From Chara braunii (Eukaryota > Streptophyta > Charophyceae > Charales > Characeae), in contig BFEA01000059.1 of the NCBI GenBank assembly GCA_003427395.1, forward strand, positions 1,873,371 to 1,896,033: a stretch of 22,663 nucleotides of DNA, in the 5' to 3' direction. Numbering within the stretch: position 1 is the first letter of the stretch; the number at the start of each line of letters is the position of its first letter. Positions 1-8,050 of the stretch are shown piece after piece. The translations under genes were made by a program, and so were the position numbers. Below the pieces are notes generated by a model that did no database searches, was not told the DNA's origin, and worked only from the letters and a program-made list of their open reading frames with translations.

Positions 1-457
1 TCTTACCACTGAAAAGAATGTTGGATTGGTTAGTGATAAGACATGTGTCCTTGAAACCTCACTACTCTTATATCAGACTAGTCACTGATAAGGCAGGATT
101 CCCCTGCTACCCTTATCACTGGCTAGCCCTCAATAAGGCGGGTGTCCAAGGATCCTTGCTCTTACCACTAACCGAGCGTAAGGCTTATTGGAGTTAAGGC
201 AGGCTTTCCCTGCTATTCTTACCTCCACACAAGTCTTATCGACGGATCAAGTTATCGCCTTTGATGACACTCGCCTTGAACCGTTGTCAGTTTCGGGGAC
301 TTATGCTTGGATCAGGCATACGACAAAAAATAAATGGCATGGATCATCATCGTTGCATTCAATCACAACAAGCTGAAACAACAAATACCCATCATCGTTA
401 GGTGACGTATAGAGAGAAGAATATGAGAAATCCATCCCTTGCATCCATACTTCCAAG
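1..457. repeat. Left copy of a 457-bp long direct repeat
   Basis: This segment matches 17173-17629 base for base in length, with about 20 substitutions and no indel by eye, so roughly 95% identity. Homology stops abruptly after TTCCAAG in both copies. The left edge is cut by the window, so the true repeat may be longer; the right copy is preceded by tandem 162-bp units that could continue to the left here. It could be part of a long terminal repeat pair of a very large element or a segmental duplication. No coding sequence is supported inside it. Confidence 0.85.
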
Positions 458-529
458 TAACGTCCACACATCAAGATCGTTGTACCCTTGTTACTAACAT
501 AGTCATAGGTAGCAACCTAGGGTTATAGA

Positions 530-557
530 TTTAGGGTTTAGGGTTTAGGGTTTAGGG
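530..557 (+). repeat. Interstitial telomere-like tract (TTTAGGG)x4
   Basis: Four perfect tandem TTTAGGG heptamers, preceded by a degenerate half unit (CCTAGGGTTA). TTTAGGG is the plant/Arabidopsis-type telomere repeat, also known from some algae and alveolates. It lies 72 bp inside the end of the 457-bp repeat. Isolated TTAGGGTT-like words also occur near 680. Confidence 0.8.
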
Positions 558-926
558 TATATGTTGAAGTACACATACCTTACTGTTCCCTGCCTCCAGA
601 GTTCCACCTGAACTCCGGTAGAGCTCCCGCAATCGCCCTGTCAATGGTCATATACAACTCATGCAATCGATTGCTGACTCTTAGGGTTAGCTGAGGTCAG
701 GGTTAACTCAACGGGGATTAAGCCCTAATCAATAAGTCTAAGGGCATGTATCTGAGAGGGTCATACAGAGACAAGTACGGAGGAGGATGGAGGAGGTGAG
801 CAGCATGATAGCGTTTCCCTCCTCTCCAATTCCCCATACTCTCCTTCACCTCCGGCCTTGTATTGATGTTTTATGATAGCAATAGAAACTAACAAAGGTA
901 GCAGAAATAATCAAGCAATAACAATC
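558..926. other. Non-coding spacer
   Basis: No supportable ORF, RNA gene or repeat was seen. The stretch holds a purine-rich patch (GGAGGAGGATGGAGGAGG near 780) and a pyrimidine-rich patch just after it. Confidence 0.5.
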
Positions 927-984
927 GAAATAATAAAAATAATAAAATAAATAAAATAATAATAATAACAATAATAACGATACA

Positions 985-1042
<58 letters not shown>

Positions 1043-1072
1043 TAATAACGATAATAATAATGACAATAATGA
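927..1072. repeat. AAT trinucleotide microsatellite
   Basis: About 145 bp of imperfect AAT/ATA repeats with an uninterrupted core near 985-1041. It produces the poly-Ile and poly-Asn shadow ORFs on both strands, which are not genes. Confidence 0.95.
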
Positions 1073-1549
1073 TGAACTGTTTTCAACTTCTCAGAAGCAG
1101 ATGCAAATCCCAAAGCTTGACCCCTGTGTATTAGAACTTCGCAGCTCGTGTTTTGGTAATCGATAGTTGTCTGTCGCAGGTCCGTCTATCTGTCGGGGTT
1201 CAACCTGTAGGTTAGTCGAGTAGAGGTCACAGCTCTGTAGGAATCGAAGTAGCAGCAATCCTGAAAGATCAAGGTTATGGCTGCAACAGACCTGAAAGCC
1301 GGGTCTACAGGCTTCCAGAAAGTCCAAATGCGACCTCTCGAGTGCTGCTCACGCTAGACTAGAAGCAAATGGGCAAGTGGCGAGGCTATCCCTGGTAGTC
1401 CAGCAGTGCGACTGTAATGCATTGGCGGTACATCCCCAAGCAGTCAGTGGTACAGTCCCAGTCAATCCAGGTCTAGTTGAGCAATTACCATTCGAGACAG
1501 TGAGCACTCAGGGCCGACGGAAAGAGCAGGTCGGTCCCAAACAGAAGTA

Positions 1550-1662
1550 TAAATCAAGATGCAGCGCCAAGTCATTCACTCTTTACTGCATAGGCCATGC
1601 GGAAGCGCTGCTACCGCATCTTGTGCAACGGTGGTCTGCAGATGCCCTTAGAGTGCAGTGGG
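1550..1662 (+). repeat. Degenerate duplicated module, copy 1
   Basis: This begins AAATCAAGA and shares an ordered series of words with 2000-2112: a GC-rich head, CATTC...TGCAT, then CTTGTGCAA and GTCTG(C/T)AGATGCCC. Identity is perhaps 65-70% by eye with small indels. The surrounding 1073-1740 sequence has only short ORFs and no recognisable protein. Confidence 0.5.
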
Positions 1663-1801
1663 CAAGGAAGAAGAGCGCAGCCATGGGCTAGTGGTAGGGC
1701 GGTCATAGTCGCCACAGCTAGTAGTTAGTGTGTATTATACGTGTATGTTAAGTGATACTTTGTATGCGACTGTGTACTGGTCACTGCGCACTATGTATCT
1801 A

Positions 1802-1872
1802 CGTCCCCGTGCACTCTGCACCTGCGTCACCGTGCACTGTGTATCTGCGTCACCGTGCACTGTGTCACTTTG
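1802..1872 (+). repeat. Short GTGCACTGTGT minisatellite
   Basis: Roughly three tandem units of about 24 bp built on CCGTGCACTGTG and GCGTCACCGTG. It is low-complexity and non-coding. Confidence 0.6.
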
Positions 1873-1999
1873 TATCAATGCGAGCGTGTTACCGTTTGTG
1901 TGTTCCAGACTGTCTCAGTCCAGTCCAGCAAGTACCACGAGGGTTGTGAACATCACGGGCTGATGGAATCAGGGCAGACCAACGAGTTTTCCGGAGCGT

Positions 2000-2112
2000 A
2001 AATCAAGAGGCTGCGTTCACCTATTCATTGGTTGCTGCATGCGTCATGTGGAAACGAAGCTACAATGTCTTGTGCAAGGCTGTCTGTAGATGCCCGTAGT
2101 CGCAGTGTAGTG
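2000..2112 (+). repeat. Degenerate duplicated module, copy 2
   Basis: Partner of the module at 1550-1662, with the same word order but diverged. It leads directly into the GTGTGACTGTGCAC minisatellite, so both belong to one repeat-built block. Confidence 0.5.
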
Positions 2113-2136
2113 CAGTGTATGTGTCTCTGTCACAAT

Positions 2137-2325
2137 GGTTGGGCATGTTTGTGACTGTGCGTGATCGTGCATGTGACAGTGCACCGCCGTGTGTGACTGT
2201 GCACACTGTTTGTGACTCTGCACAACCGTGTGTGACTGTGCCCAACCGAGTGTGACCGAGCACACTGTTTGTGACTGTGCACCACCGAGTGTGACTGTAC
2301 ACAACTGTGTGTGACTGTACCCGTT
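2137..2325 (+). repeat. About 19-bp minisatellite (TGTGACTGTGCACAACCG-like)
   Basis: Around nine imperfect units of 18-22 bp, each with TGTGACTGTGC followed by ACACTGTT, ACAACCG or ACCACCGAG. It explains the His/Ser/Thr-rich shadow ORFs on the minus strand and the Cys/Val-rich ones on the plus strand. Confidence 0.75.
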
Positions 2326-2549
2326 GCGAGGGTATGCCCCGTGTTCGGGCACCCATGTCCTTTGACCTTTGTCACTGTTCCCTGCGAGTCTATGCTTCAC
2401 AGTGTATCTGTCTGCCTATGTGTCTCCTGCGTGTGTCACAGGGTACGGGTTGCTGTGTATTTGTCGTGTGCATATCCCTGTGCCCGTTTGTATCACAGCA
2501 TCTACGCGCGTCACATTGTCTTAGTTGTTGTGCACTTGTGTGACCCAGT

Positions 2550-2625
2550 GCTCGTCGCATAGCGTAATAGTGCGGACCAGAACAAAAACGGATCTTTCTT
2601 ACACAGTACAAGATAGCGCAATAGT
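2550..2625 (+). repeat. Dispersed repeat, 'GGACCAGAACAAAAAC' family, copy 1
   Basis: The words GTGCGGACCAGAACAAAAAC and GTACAAGATAGCGCAATAG match 5420-5485, where the second word is a variant. The rest of 2380-3060 is pyrimidine/TG-rich with no convincing gene. Confidence 0.55.
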
Positions 2626-3068
2626 CAGGGAGGAGGGAGATCCGACCACGGAGGCTAATGGTACCACAGATAAGTCTCCCTGCCTGTTTGTTTTCCCTGG
2701 TATGTTTGTTTCCCGCTTTGCCTGTTTTGCCTGCCTATCTTGTCTGTTTGTCTGTCTCCTTGGCTGTCCAGTCCAACTGTCTTTCTGCCCAGTCCGACTG
2801 TCTGTTTGTTCAGTCAGACTGCCTGCCCGATCTCGTATGTTAGCCGTGGGCTTTCGCGTCGGTGTGGTACCGTATTATCTGAGGTACCCTAGGTGGTCGG
2901 TGTATGTGAGAAGAGTCGCTCGGGCGCTGAGTCGCCATAGCCAGTGAAAGTGAACTCCTATCTGAATGACATATCTCTGAGCATTAAACGGGCGTATTGG
3001 CGCCAGTTTGCTGCGCTACTGTTTGCATACCTGTAAAGTGTGAATGAAGACGAGCCTGATTGCTTATT

Positions 3069-3111
3069 AAATATAATAATAATAATAATAATAGTAATAT
3101 AATAATAATAG

Positions 3112-3143
<32 letters not shown>

Positions 3144-3145
3144 GT
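3069..3145. repeat. AAT microsatellite
   Basis: Imperfect AAT repeats interrupted by TAG and ACT variants. Confidence 0.9.
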
Positions 3146-3239
3146 CAGCAAAGACGATCAATGACGAACTTGAGCAACAGCATCATATATATGAGATCAG
3201 ACAGTCTTCATCTCGATCCAACCGCAGAATTGCAGTACG

Positions 3240-3303
3240 AGTCCCACCAAATAAGAACACAGTAGGAGTTCAGTCCCACCAAATAAGAACACAGTAGGAG
3301 TTC
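3240..3303 (+). repeat. Perfect 32-bp tandem duplication
   Basis: Two identical head-to-tail 32-bp units beginning AGTCCCACCAAATAAGAAC. The absence of any difference suggests a recent duplication or an assembly slip. Confidence 0.9.
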
Positions 3304-3363
3304 ATAAGTGTCAATGTGAGAATAGTGTCGTCATCATCAACAAAACCAATGTCGGCTGCCTAT

Positions 3364-3500
3364 CTGGCGTTCAGCGCCCAGACTACGGTCTGCACAACTA
3401 TTATTTGCCTACTAATTGACAATTCAACTGCAAACATCAGCAGCCAGCGAAGTACTTGAAGATGTCACTCAAGGCAGACCATTTCCAATGCCAGGTACGT
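3364..3500 (+). pseudogene. Exon-like repeat unit A with donor site
   Basis: First of four related units. It starts with a GGCGTTCAGCGCCCAG block and ends with a conserved tail that reads AKYLKMS...ADHFQCQ from 3447. The tail is followed exactly by CAG|GTACGT at 3495, a good 5' splice-site match. No protein family is recognised. The unit is read as an exon relic only because the same layout recurs three more times. Confidence 0.4.
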
Positions 3501-3548
3501 GCCCTCGCATCATCATTATCATCACAGAACCAACCCTTCGCTCTCCTA

Positions 3549-3683
3549 CTGGGTGCTCAGCGCCCAGCCTAACCCACACAGCTACTGCACCCCACGAATT
3601 GTCAATGCAACAGTCGACATCAACGACAACCCGAAGTACTTGAAGATGTCGCCGATGCAGACCATCACCAATACAAGGCAAGT
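3549..3683 (+). pseudogene. Exon-like repeat unit B with GC donor
   Basis: Second unit. It shares the GCTCAGCGCCCAGCC head and the tail PKYLKMS (from 3631). After a one-base frame slip the tail reads DADHHQYK and ends at AAG|GCAAGT (3678), a GC-type donor. The slip and short ORFs argue that the coding content is decayed. Confidence 0.4.
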
Positions 3684-3730
3684 GCCCCTCACATCATCAA
3701 CACCCTTCATCTACCTAATGCCAACATTCT

Positions 3731-3963
3731 ACGTGGCGCTCGGCGCCTGGATTACAGACGACCGATCCTATCTATTAGGAAGACGATCAACAGCGAACTT
3801 CGGACATCAAACATCATCGTACATACGTGGTCTGACCCAGACTACAGATGGCATATCCTATCTATCAGGAAGACGAGCAACAGCGAACTTCAGACATCAA
3901 ACAACATTCCCGAAGTACGAGCGTCTGGCGACCAATGTCGCACACTTCCAGTATCAGGTATGT
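3731..3963 (+). pseudogene. Exon-like repeat unit C with donor site
   Basis: Third unit, longer because of an internal duplication: the GAAGACGATCAACAGCGAAC block at 3780 recurs at 3864 with few changes. The tail from 3909 reads PKYERLA...AHFQYQ and ends at CAG|GTATGT (3958). Confidence 0.4.
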
Positions 3964-4023
3964 CTGGTGCTACACTCACAACTCGATCCCCTACACAGAT
4001 GCCATGTGGACCTCAGGACTATA

Positions 4024-4096
4024 CATATAATAATAATAATAGTAATAATAATAATAATAATAATAGTAATAATAATAATAATAATGATAATAATAG
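4024..4096. repeat. AAT microsatellite
   Basis: Imperfect AAT/AGT repeats between exon-like units C and D. It gives poly-Asn and poly-Ile shadow ORFs. Confidence 0.9.
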
Positions 4097-4283
4097 TAAA
4101 GAAAATGCAAGGGACTCGAACGTGGACGATGGACAAAAATTCAAGTCGCAGGCCACACTAATGTCAAAGAGCATCATTGCACCAGTAATACACCAATGGA
4201 GGCTCGCAGCACCAAAACCCAATGTCGATGGAGAGCATATTCTCTCCTCTCAACACAAGACTCCAGTTTCTTTTCACACGTAC

Positions 4284-4423
4284 ACTTGGCGCTCAACGCC
4301 CAGCCTACCTTTACACTACTACTACAGACTACAAGAGACAATGTAACTTCTTGACATCAGCGGCGGCCTGAAGTACTTGTAGATGGTCGCCCGGATGCAG
4401 ACCATCGTCAATACAAGGTAAGT
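4284..4423 (+). pseudogene. Exon-like repeat unit D with donor site
   Basis: Fourth unit. It has the GGCGCTCAACGCCCAGCC head and the tail from 4368 (LKYL, then a TAG stop). In a shifted frame it reads DADHRQYK before AAG|GTAAGT at 4418, a consensus donor. The in-frame stop shows that this copy is not intact in that frame. Confidence 0.4.
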
Positions 4424-4439
4424 GTCCTCTTGTCATCAT

Positions 4440-5240
4440 CATCATCGTCCTTCACCTATCCCCTCCTTTCCCCTCTCCTCCTTTCTTCAATCCCTCTTTC
4501 TCTATGTGTCATCAGCTCTCTTCGTTCCTCCAGCATCATCATCACCATCGTTTTTCACGATCATCACCATCGTCTTCCGTGAACATCATTACCACCGCCC
4601 AACGTCTCTTATCTATCACCAGTAGGATCTTGTTCTTCGTCTTTACTAATTTCCAGATCGCACGGGCCGATGGTTTCTGACATTTATCTTCCGATATCTA
4701 CAATCTAACAAGAGAGAAGGAACAATCACCCCCTGCTGCTACCATCATCCGACCTCGGCATGGACAGATCATTCCATCGTCATCGTTCATACTTACACTA
4801 GGATTTTATGGGCTGAATCTGACCTTTATTGCAATCAGAATACATCGGGCGAATCGTACCGCGATGATGCCTTTCATTGTCGGCATCGTACTTCCAACAC
4901 TTCGGTTCTTACGGCCTTCAAACAAATAGCGAAGAATAGACGCTACCTCCCTCTTTCTGTGTTTCTCTTCACACGTACACACTCATACACACACACACAC
5001 ATACACACCCCCGCAGTTGGGTGGGCGTGTAAAGTGAGGTTTATGACTGTGTCAGTCAGATTAGTTTCGCAAGCTTACTACCGTTCTGGTCAGGGCTTGG
5101 ACCGGGTTCAGACAACCTGCTAGATTTTCAAGGTTGGTTGTCGTGAGTAAAGTGTGTACCGCCCTTTCTCTTTAAGGGACGGGTATCGCTAACTCTGGGC
5201 GACTTGGCGAATCCTTATCCATCTGTCAAAAGCATCCTGG
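4440..5240. other. Non-coding stretch with CA microsatellite
   Basis: Pyrimidine-rich sequence to about 4620, then unremarkable sequence, then a CA-rich microsatellite at 4972-5008. A small inverted repeat TGACT...AGTCA lies near 5043-5058. No ORF is supported. Confidence 0.5.
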
Positions 5241-5241
5241 G

Positions 5242-5302
5242 CAGACTGTTTGTTCATGTTCAATCACCTGATGAGTTGGCGAAAGCCTGACGAAACAGTC
5301 TG
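5242..5302 (+). ncRNA. Hammerhead ribozyme-like motif, type III topology
   Basis: All conserved hammerhead core positions are present in order. CTGATGA lies at 5268-5274 and GAAA at 5292-5295. Stem II (5275-5280 with 5285-5291) has six pairs and one bulged T, closed by a GAAA tetraloop. Stem III pairs 5242-5248 with 5296-5302 (seven pairs), and A5295 faces T5249. This places a GTT cleavage triplet at 5248-5250, which fits the NUH rule, with predicted cleavage after 5250. Known hammerheads are small self-cleaving RNAs; in plant genomes they occur in retrozymes. The weak point is stem I (5251-5267), which forms only a few scattered pairs, so activity is uncertain. Only one copy was found in the window. 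Confidence 0.6.
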
Positions 5303-5417
5303 TTTGGTAGTGTATAGTGAGTATGACAACGCACCCACCCACAATGGCAACATATTTCCCCTCCCCTTCTCAATCTCTGTCTCTCTCTCTCATCACACAC
5401 ACCCGCCCACACTTACT

Positions 5418-5577
5418 GTTGCATACTGTAAGGGTGTGGACCAGAACAAAAACCGACTTCTCGTACAAGGTACAGATAGCGTAGCGGAAGACTTAGATAC
5501 AGATCCTTACCTGACCAGGACTGACCTCTATTACGTAGTGCAAGATAGCACAGCAGAATACTTAAAATACTAATGAC
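5418..5577 (+). repeat. Dispersed repeat, 'GGACCAGAACAAAAAC' family, copies 2 and 3
   Basis: Positions 5420-5485 repeat the words seen at 2550-2625 (GTGTGGACCAGAACAAAAAC, then GTACA(A)GATAGCG). A shorter, more diverged copy follows at 5512-5567 (GTGCAAGATAGCACAGCAG). It lies about 120 bp downstream of the hammerhead-like motif. The short ORF across it is not recognised. Confidence 0.5.
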
Positions 5578-5839
5578 TAGCCCAATCAATGTTGCAAAGC
5601 AGACCAAACATACATCATTCTTACCACACGGTGCGATGGGCCTGGCGCTACACACCGGAATAATGCGCTGGGTCTAGTCCATTACACAGACGAAGAGGAG
5701 AGGTTAGACGAAGACGAGGGAAAAATGGGGATGTCACCAACACCAAACAATCCCCATCCGATGTCTGAATCCCATTGTCGAGCCTGGCTCTAAACGTCAC
5801 CGAGCCCACTCTCTCATAGTCTGCTGATGCAGTAAAGTC

Positions 5840-6205
5840 AGGTAGCGAGAGGGTGAGGGAGAGATGATGGACTTAGAGGAGGAAGGAGAAAGAAATCTCT
5901 CTCTCTCTCTCTCTCACACACCCATACAACAAAATATAGTAGCAAATCCTTCGATGATATGGCGAATAATTCGGCCGATTTCGATCATCCTTTTGATGGG
6001 GTAGTGCGAGGGTAGCAGCCTCGGAGACTTTCTAACGCCTGGTACGTTGCCCACGATCATAGTACTCTCTCTTTCACTCGCTCTCTTTCACTCGCTCTCT
6101 TTCACGCTCACACACGCACACTCTCGCTCGCTCGCACGCACATGCATACTCATACACACGTGTAAACGTGTGTATTTCCAAGTTTTAACGGTATATTCAA
6201 CCGAT
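5840..6205 (+). repeat. Modular repeat block, left
   Basis: Three modules in order: A, GCGAGAGGGTGAGGGAGAG plus a CT microsatellite (5843-5915); B, TTCGATCATCCTTTTGATGG...CCTCGGAG (5970-6035); and C, GTGTATTTCCAAG with a short AT-rich tail (6168-6205). All three recur at 6780-7113 in the order B-A-C. CT and CA microsatellites fill the gaps. No gene is supported. Confidence 0.6.
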
Positions 6206-6481
6206 TATGTTCGTGCTATCGGTGGAAGAAAACGGAACATGCCGCGGAATCGACAGTCACACACACACATACACGTATATGTATACGCACTCACACATAC
6301 ACAGCAAGGCTGCGATCGAGAGGGGATAAAGACACGACAGCGAGCGGGCGCAAGCGAAGTTGTATATTTTCACGTTGCAGCGAGAGGTTCATACAATTCG
6401 TCTCCTCGTCCCGGTGGAAGTACCTTGTGGACAACCGTGAGATTGGAACTTACATGTTCCATCTCTCTCTCTCTTTCGTAG

Positions 6482-6668
6482 TGCATGGTTGGAAAATTCT
6501 CTCTCTCACTCCGCGTGCATGGTCGGAAAACTCTCTCTCTCACTCCGCGTGCATGGTCGGAAAACTCTCTCTCTCACTCCGCGTGCATGGTCAGAAAACT
6601 CTCTCTCTCTCACTCCGCGTGCATGGTCGCAAAGCTCTCTCTCTCTCTCCGCGTGCATGTTCGGTGAC
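6482..6668 (+). repeat. 33-36-bp minisatellite, about 5.5 units
   Basis: Five tandem units of 33-36 bp plus a partial sixth. Each has TGCATGGTCGGAAAA followed by a (CT)n run and CACTCCGCG. Units differ by single substitutions and by CT-run length. Frame-open translations across it are only a by-product of the repeat. Confidence 0.9.
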
Positions 6669-6779
6669 CATTTTCATGTGTTCAGATCATGGTAACGGGA
6701 GCCCAAAGCGCGAAAATATATACACGTCTCTCTCTCTCTCTCTCTCTTTCACACATACACGACACACACATATGTACAG

Positions 6780-7113
6780 CAGTGAATATTTCAAGGTTCG
6801 AGCGGAAGCTTCGATCGACTTTGCCCATCCTTTCGTTGGATGTTGTGCGAGCCCAACCTCAACCTCGGAGGCTTTTCCTTTGCCCCGGTACGATGAACCA
6901 ATCGGAGTGCTCTTCTCTCTCTTTGTCCATAGATACAAAGAGGTCAGGTAGCGAGAGGGTGAGGGAGAGACGACGTGACTTAGACGAGGAAGGAGAAATA
7001 ACTCTCTCTCTCTATTATACACACACACACACACACCCGTACAGACGCACGCACATATACACACAAGTGGTAATGTATATTTCCAAGATTTGGCGTTAGA
7101 TTCATTCGATTTT
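6780..7113 (+). repeat. Modular repeat block, right
   Basis: Rearranged counterpart of 5840-6205: module B at about 6800-6880, module A with CT and CA microsatellites at 6950-7040, and module C (TATATTTCCAAG) at 7075-7110. An AT-rich run of TTTAT words follows to about 7170. Confidence 0.6.
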
Positions 7114-7918
7114 ATTATTTTAATTAATTTATTTATTTTATTTTATTTATTTTGTTTTATTTGGTTTTATCCTATCGATGTATCTCGAGGTAAGTTGCGA
7201 TATTGAAGGCTTACCTGTTCTCTATGTCGCTCCACGTCGTCGTCGAGCCGTTGTCATCGTCAGCCCGTCGTCGCCGTCAGCCTGTCGTCGCCGTCAGCCC
7301 GTCCATTGACGTCGTTCGTCGTCTGACCGTACGGTCAGGTAGGTGCCCTTCACCTTCCACTTCTTCTTCCCTCCAACTTCTTCTCTCCCTCTCGTTTCAC
7401 TTATTTCTGCGCAGTCATCTCCACCATTCCCCTGCGCAACTCCCCCTTCCCGCTTTCTTCCGAAGTGTTCCTCCCACTTCTCGCAACACTCCGTCTTCCG
7501 CAGCTTCGCGCGTTGCTGCCTTTCCCTCTCGTTGTGCGCCCCCTTCCTTTTGCTCAGCTATCTTCTTTTGTTTTGCGCAATTCGCCTCTGCCCCCGTGTG
7601 CTTATCCCTTGCTCCCCGTGTGCTATCTCTGATGCTCGTCCAGTTCGCCATGTCGCTTTCTCTACCCATGCGTTATCCTTCCCCTAGCACGTGTTGGTCG
7701 TGTCTTGTTCGACGAGCACGTGCTGGCCGTGTCTTGTTCGACGAGCACTTCGCCTTTGCAAACCAGATTCATGGCTTCACATAGTACCAGTGGTATTTTT
7801 CGACTTTCGATGGCTTTATCGCGGATCGCGTGCCAGATTCATCTAAACCAACTATCTGAAACAACTACGGGCGAAAGGAAAAGAAATTATAATAATAAAA
7901 TAATAAAAGAGGAAATCT
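7114..7918. other. Pyrimidine-rich non-coding stretch with short tandem repeats
   Basis: Contains GTCGTCGCCGTCAGCC-type tandem units at about 7222-7300, followed by TC-rich sequence. A 29-bp tandem duplication lies at 7690-7718 and 7719-7747 (GTGTCTTGTTCGACGAGCA core). A 193-codon open frame spans most of it, but its composition (Ser/Pro/Arg/Leu) follows the skewed base content, and no family or domain was recognised. Confidence 0.5.
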
Positions 7919-8009
7919 AAAAGGAGCTAGCTCAGCGGTCAGTTGGATTCGTTCCGTACATCCACCGCTTGACAACCCTGACCCTAAACCTACTGAGCTA
8001 GCTCCTTTT
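7919..8009. repeat. 91-bp palindrome with tRNA box-A-like arms
   Basis: Perfect 17-bp inverted arms (AAAAGGAGCTAGCTCAG at 7919-7935, its complement at 7993-8009) enclose 57 bp. Each arm carries TAGCTCAG followed by (C/T)(G/A)GG, resembling the D-arm/box A of tRNA promoters (consensus TRGCNNAGYNGG). On the minus strand GGAACGAATCC lies about 25 nt farther in and resembles box B (GGTTCGANTCC). The arms would form a long hairpin, not a cloverleaf, so a tRNA gene is unlikely. A tRNA-derived SINE fragment or foldback element fits better. Confidence 0.5.
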
Positions 8010-8050
8010 CTTGTCAAGAGAGAGGCAACTCAGGTAAGTATAGAGGATTG

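Noticed and set aside
2044-2400. His/Ser/Thr-repeat open frames on the minus strand
   Set aside because: They arise from the 19-bp minisatellite and appear in several overlapping frames.
3499-4161. 220-codon plus-strand open frame
   Set aside because: It crosses three exon-like units and an AAT array in one frame that ignores their repeat structure; the Ile run is microsatellite-derived.
6427-6951. 174-codon open frame with repeated Leu/Ser-rich peptides
   Set aside because: It is a translation of the 33-36-bp minisatellite; all frames look similar and none has gene-like flanks.
7203-7784. 193-codon plus-strand open frame
   Set aside because: Composition is driven by TC-rich sequence and short tandem repeats; no domain, no conserved pattern, and other frames are open too.
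7919-8009. tRNA gene
   Set aside because: Box-like words exist, but the arms pair into a long hairpin and no cloverleaf with an anticodon arm can be drawn.
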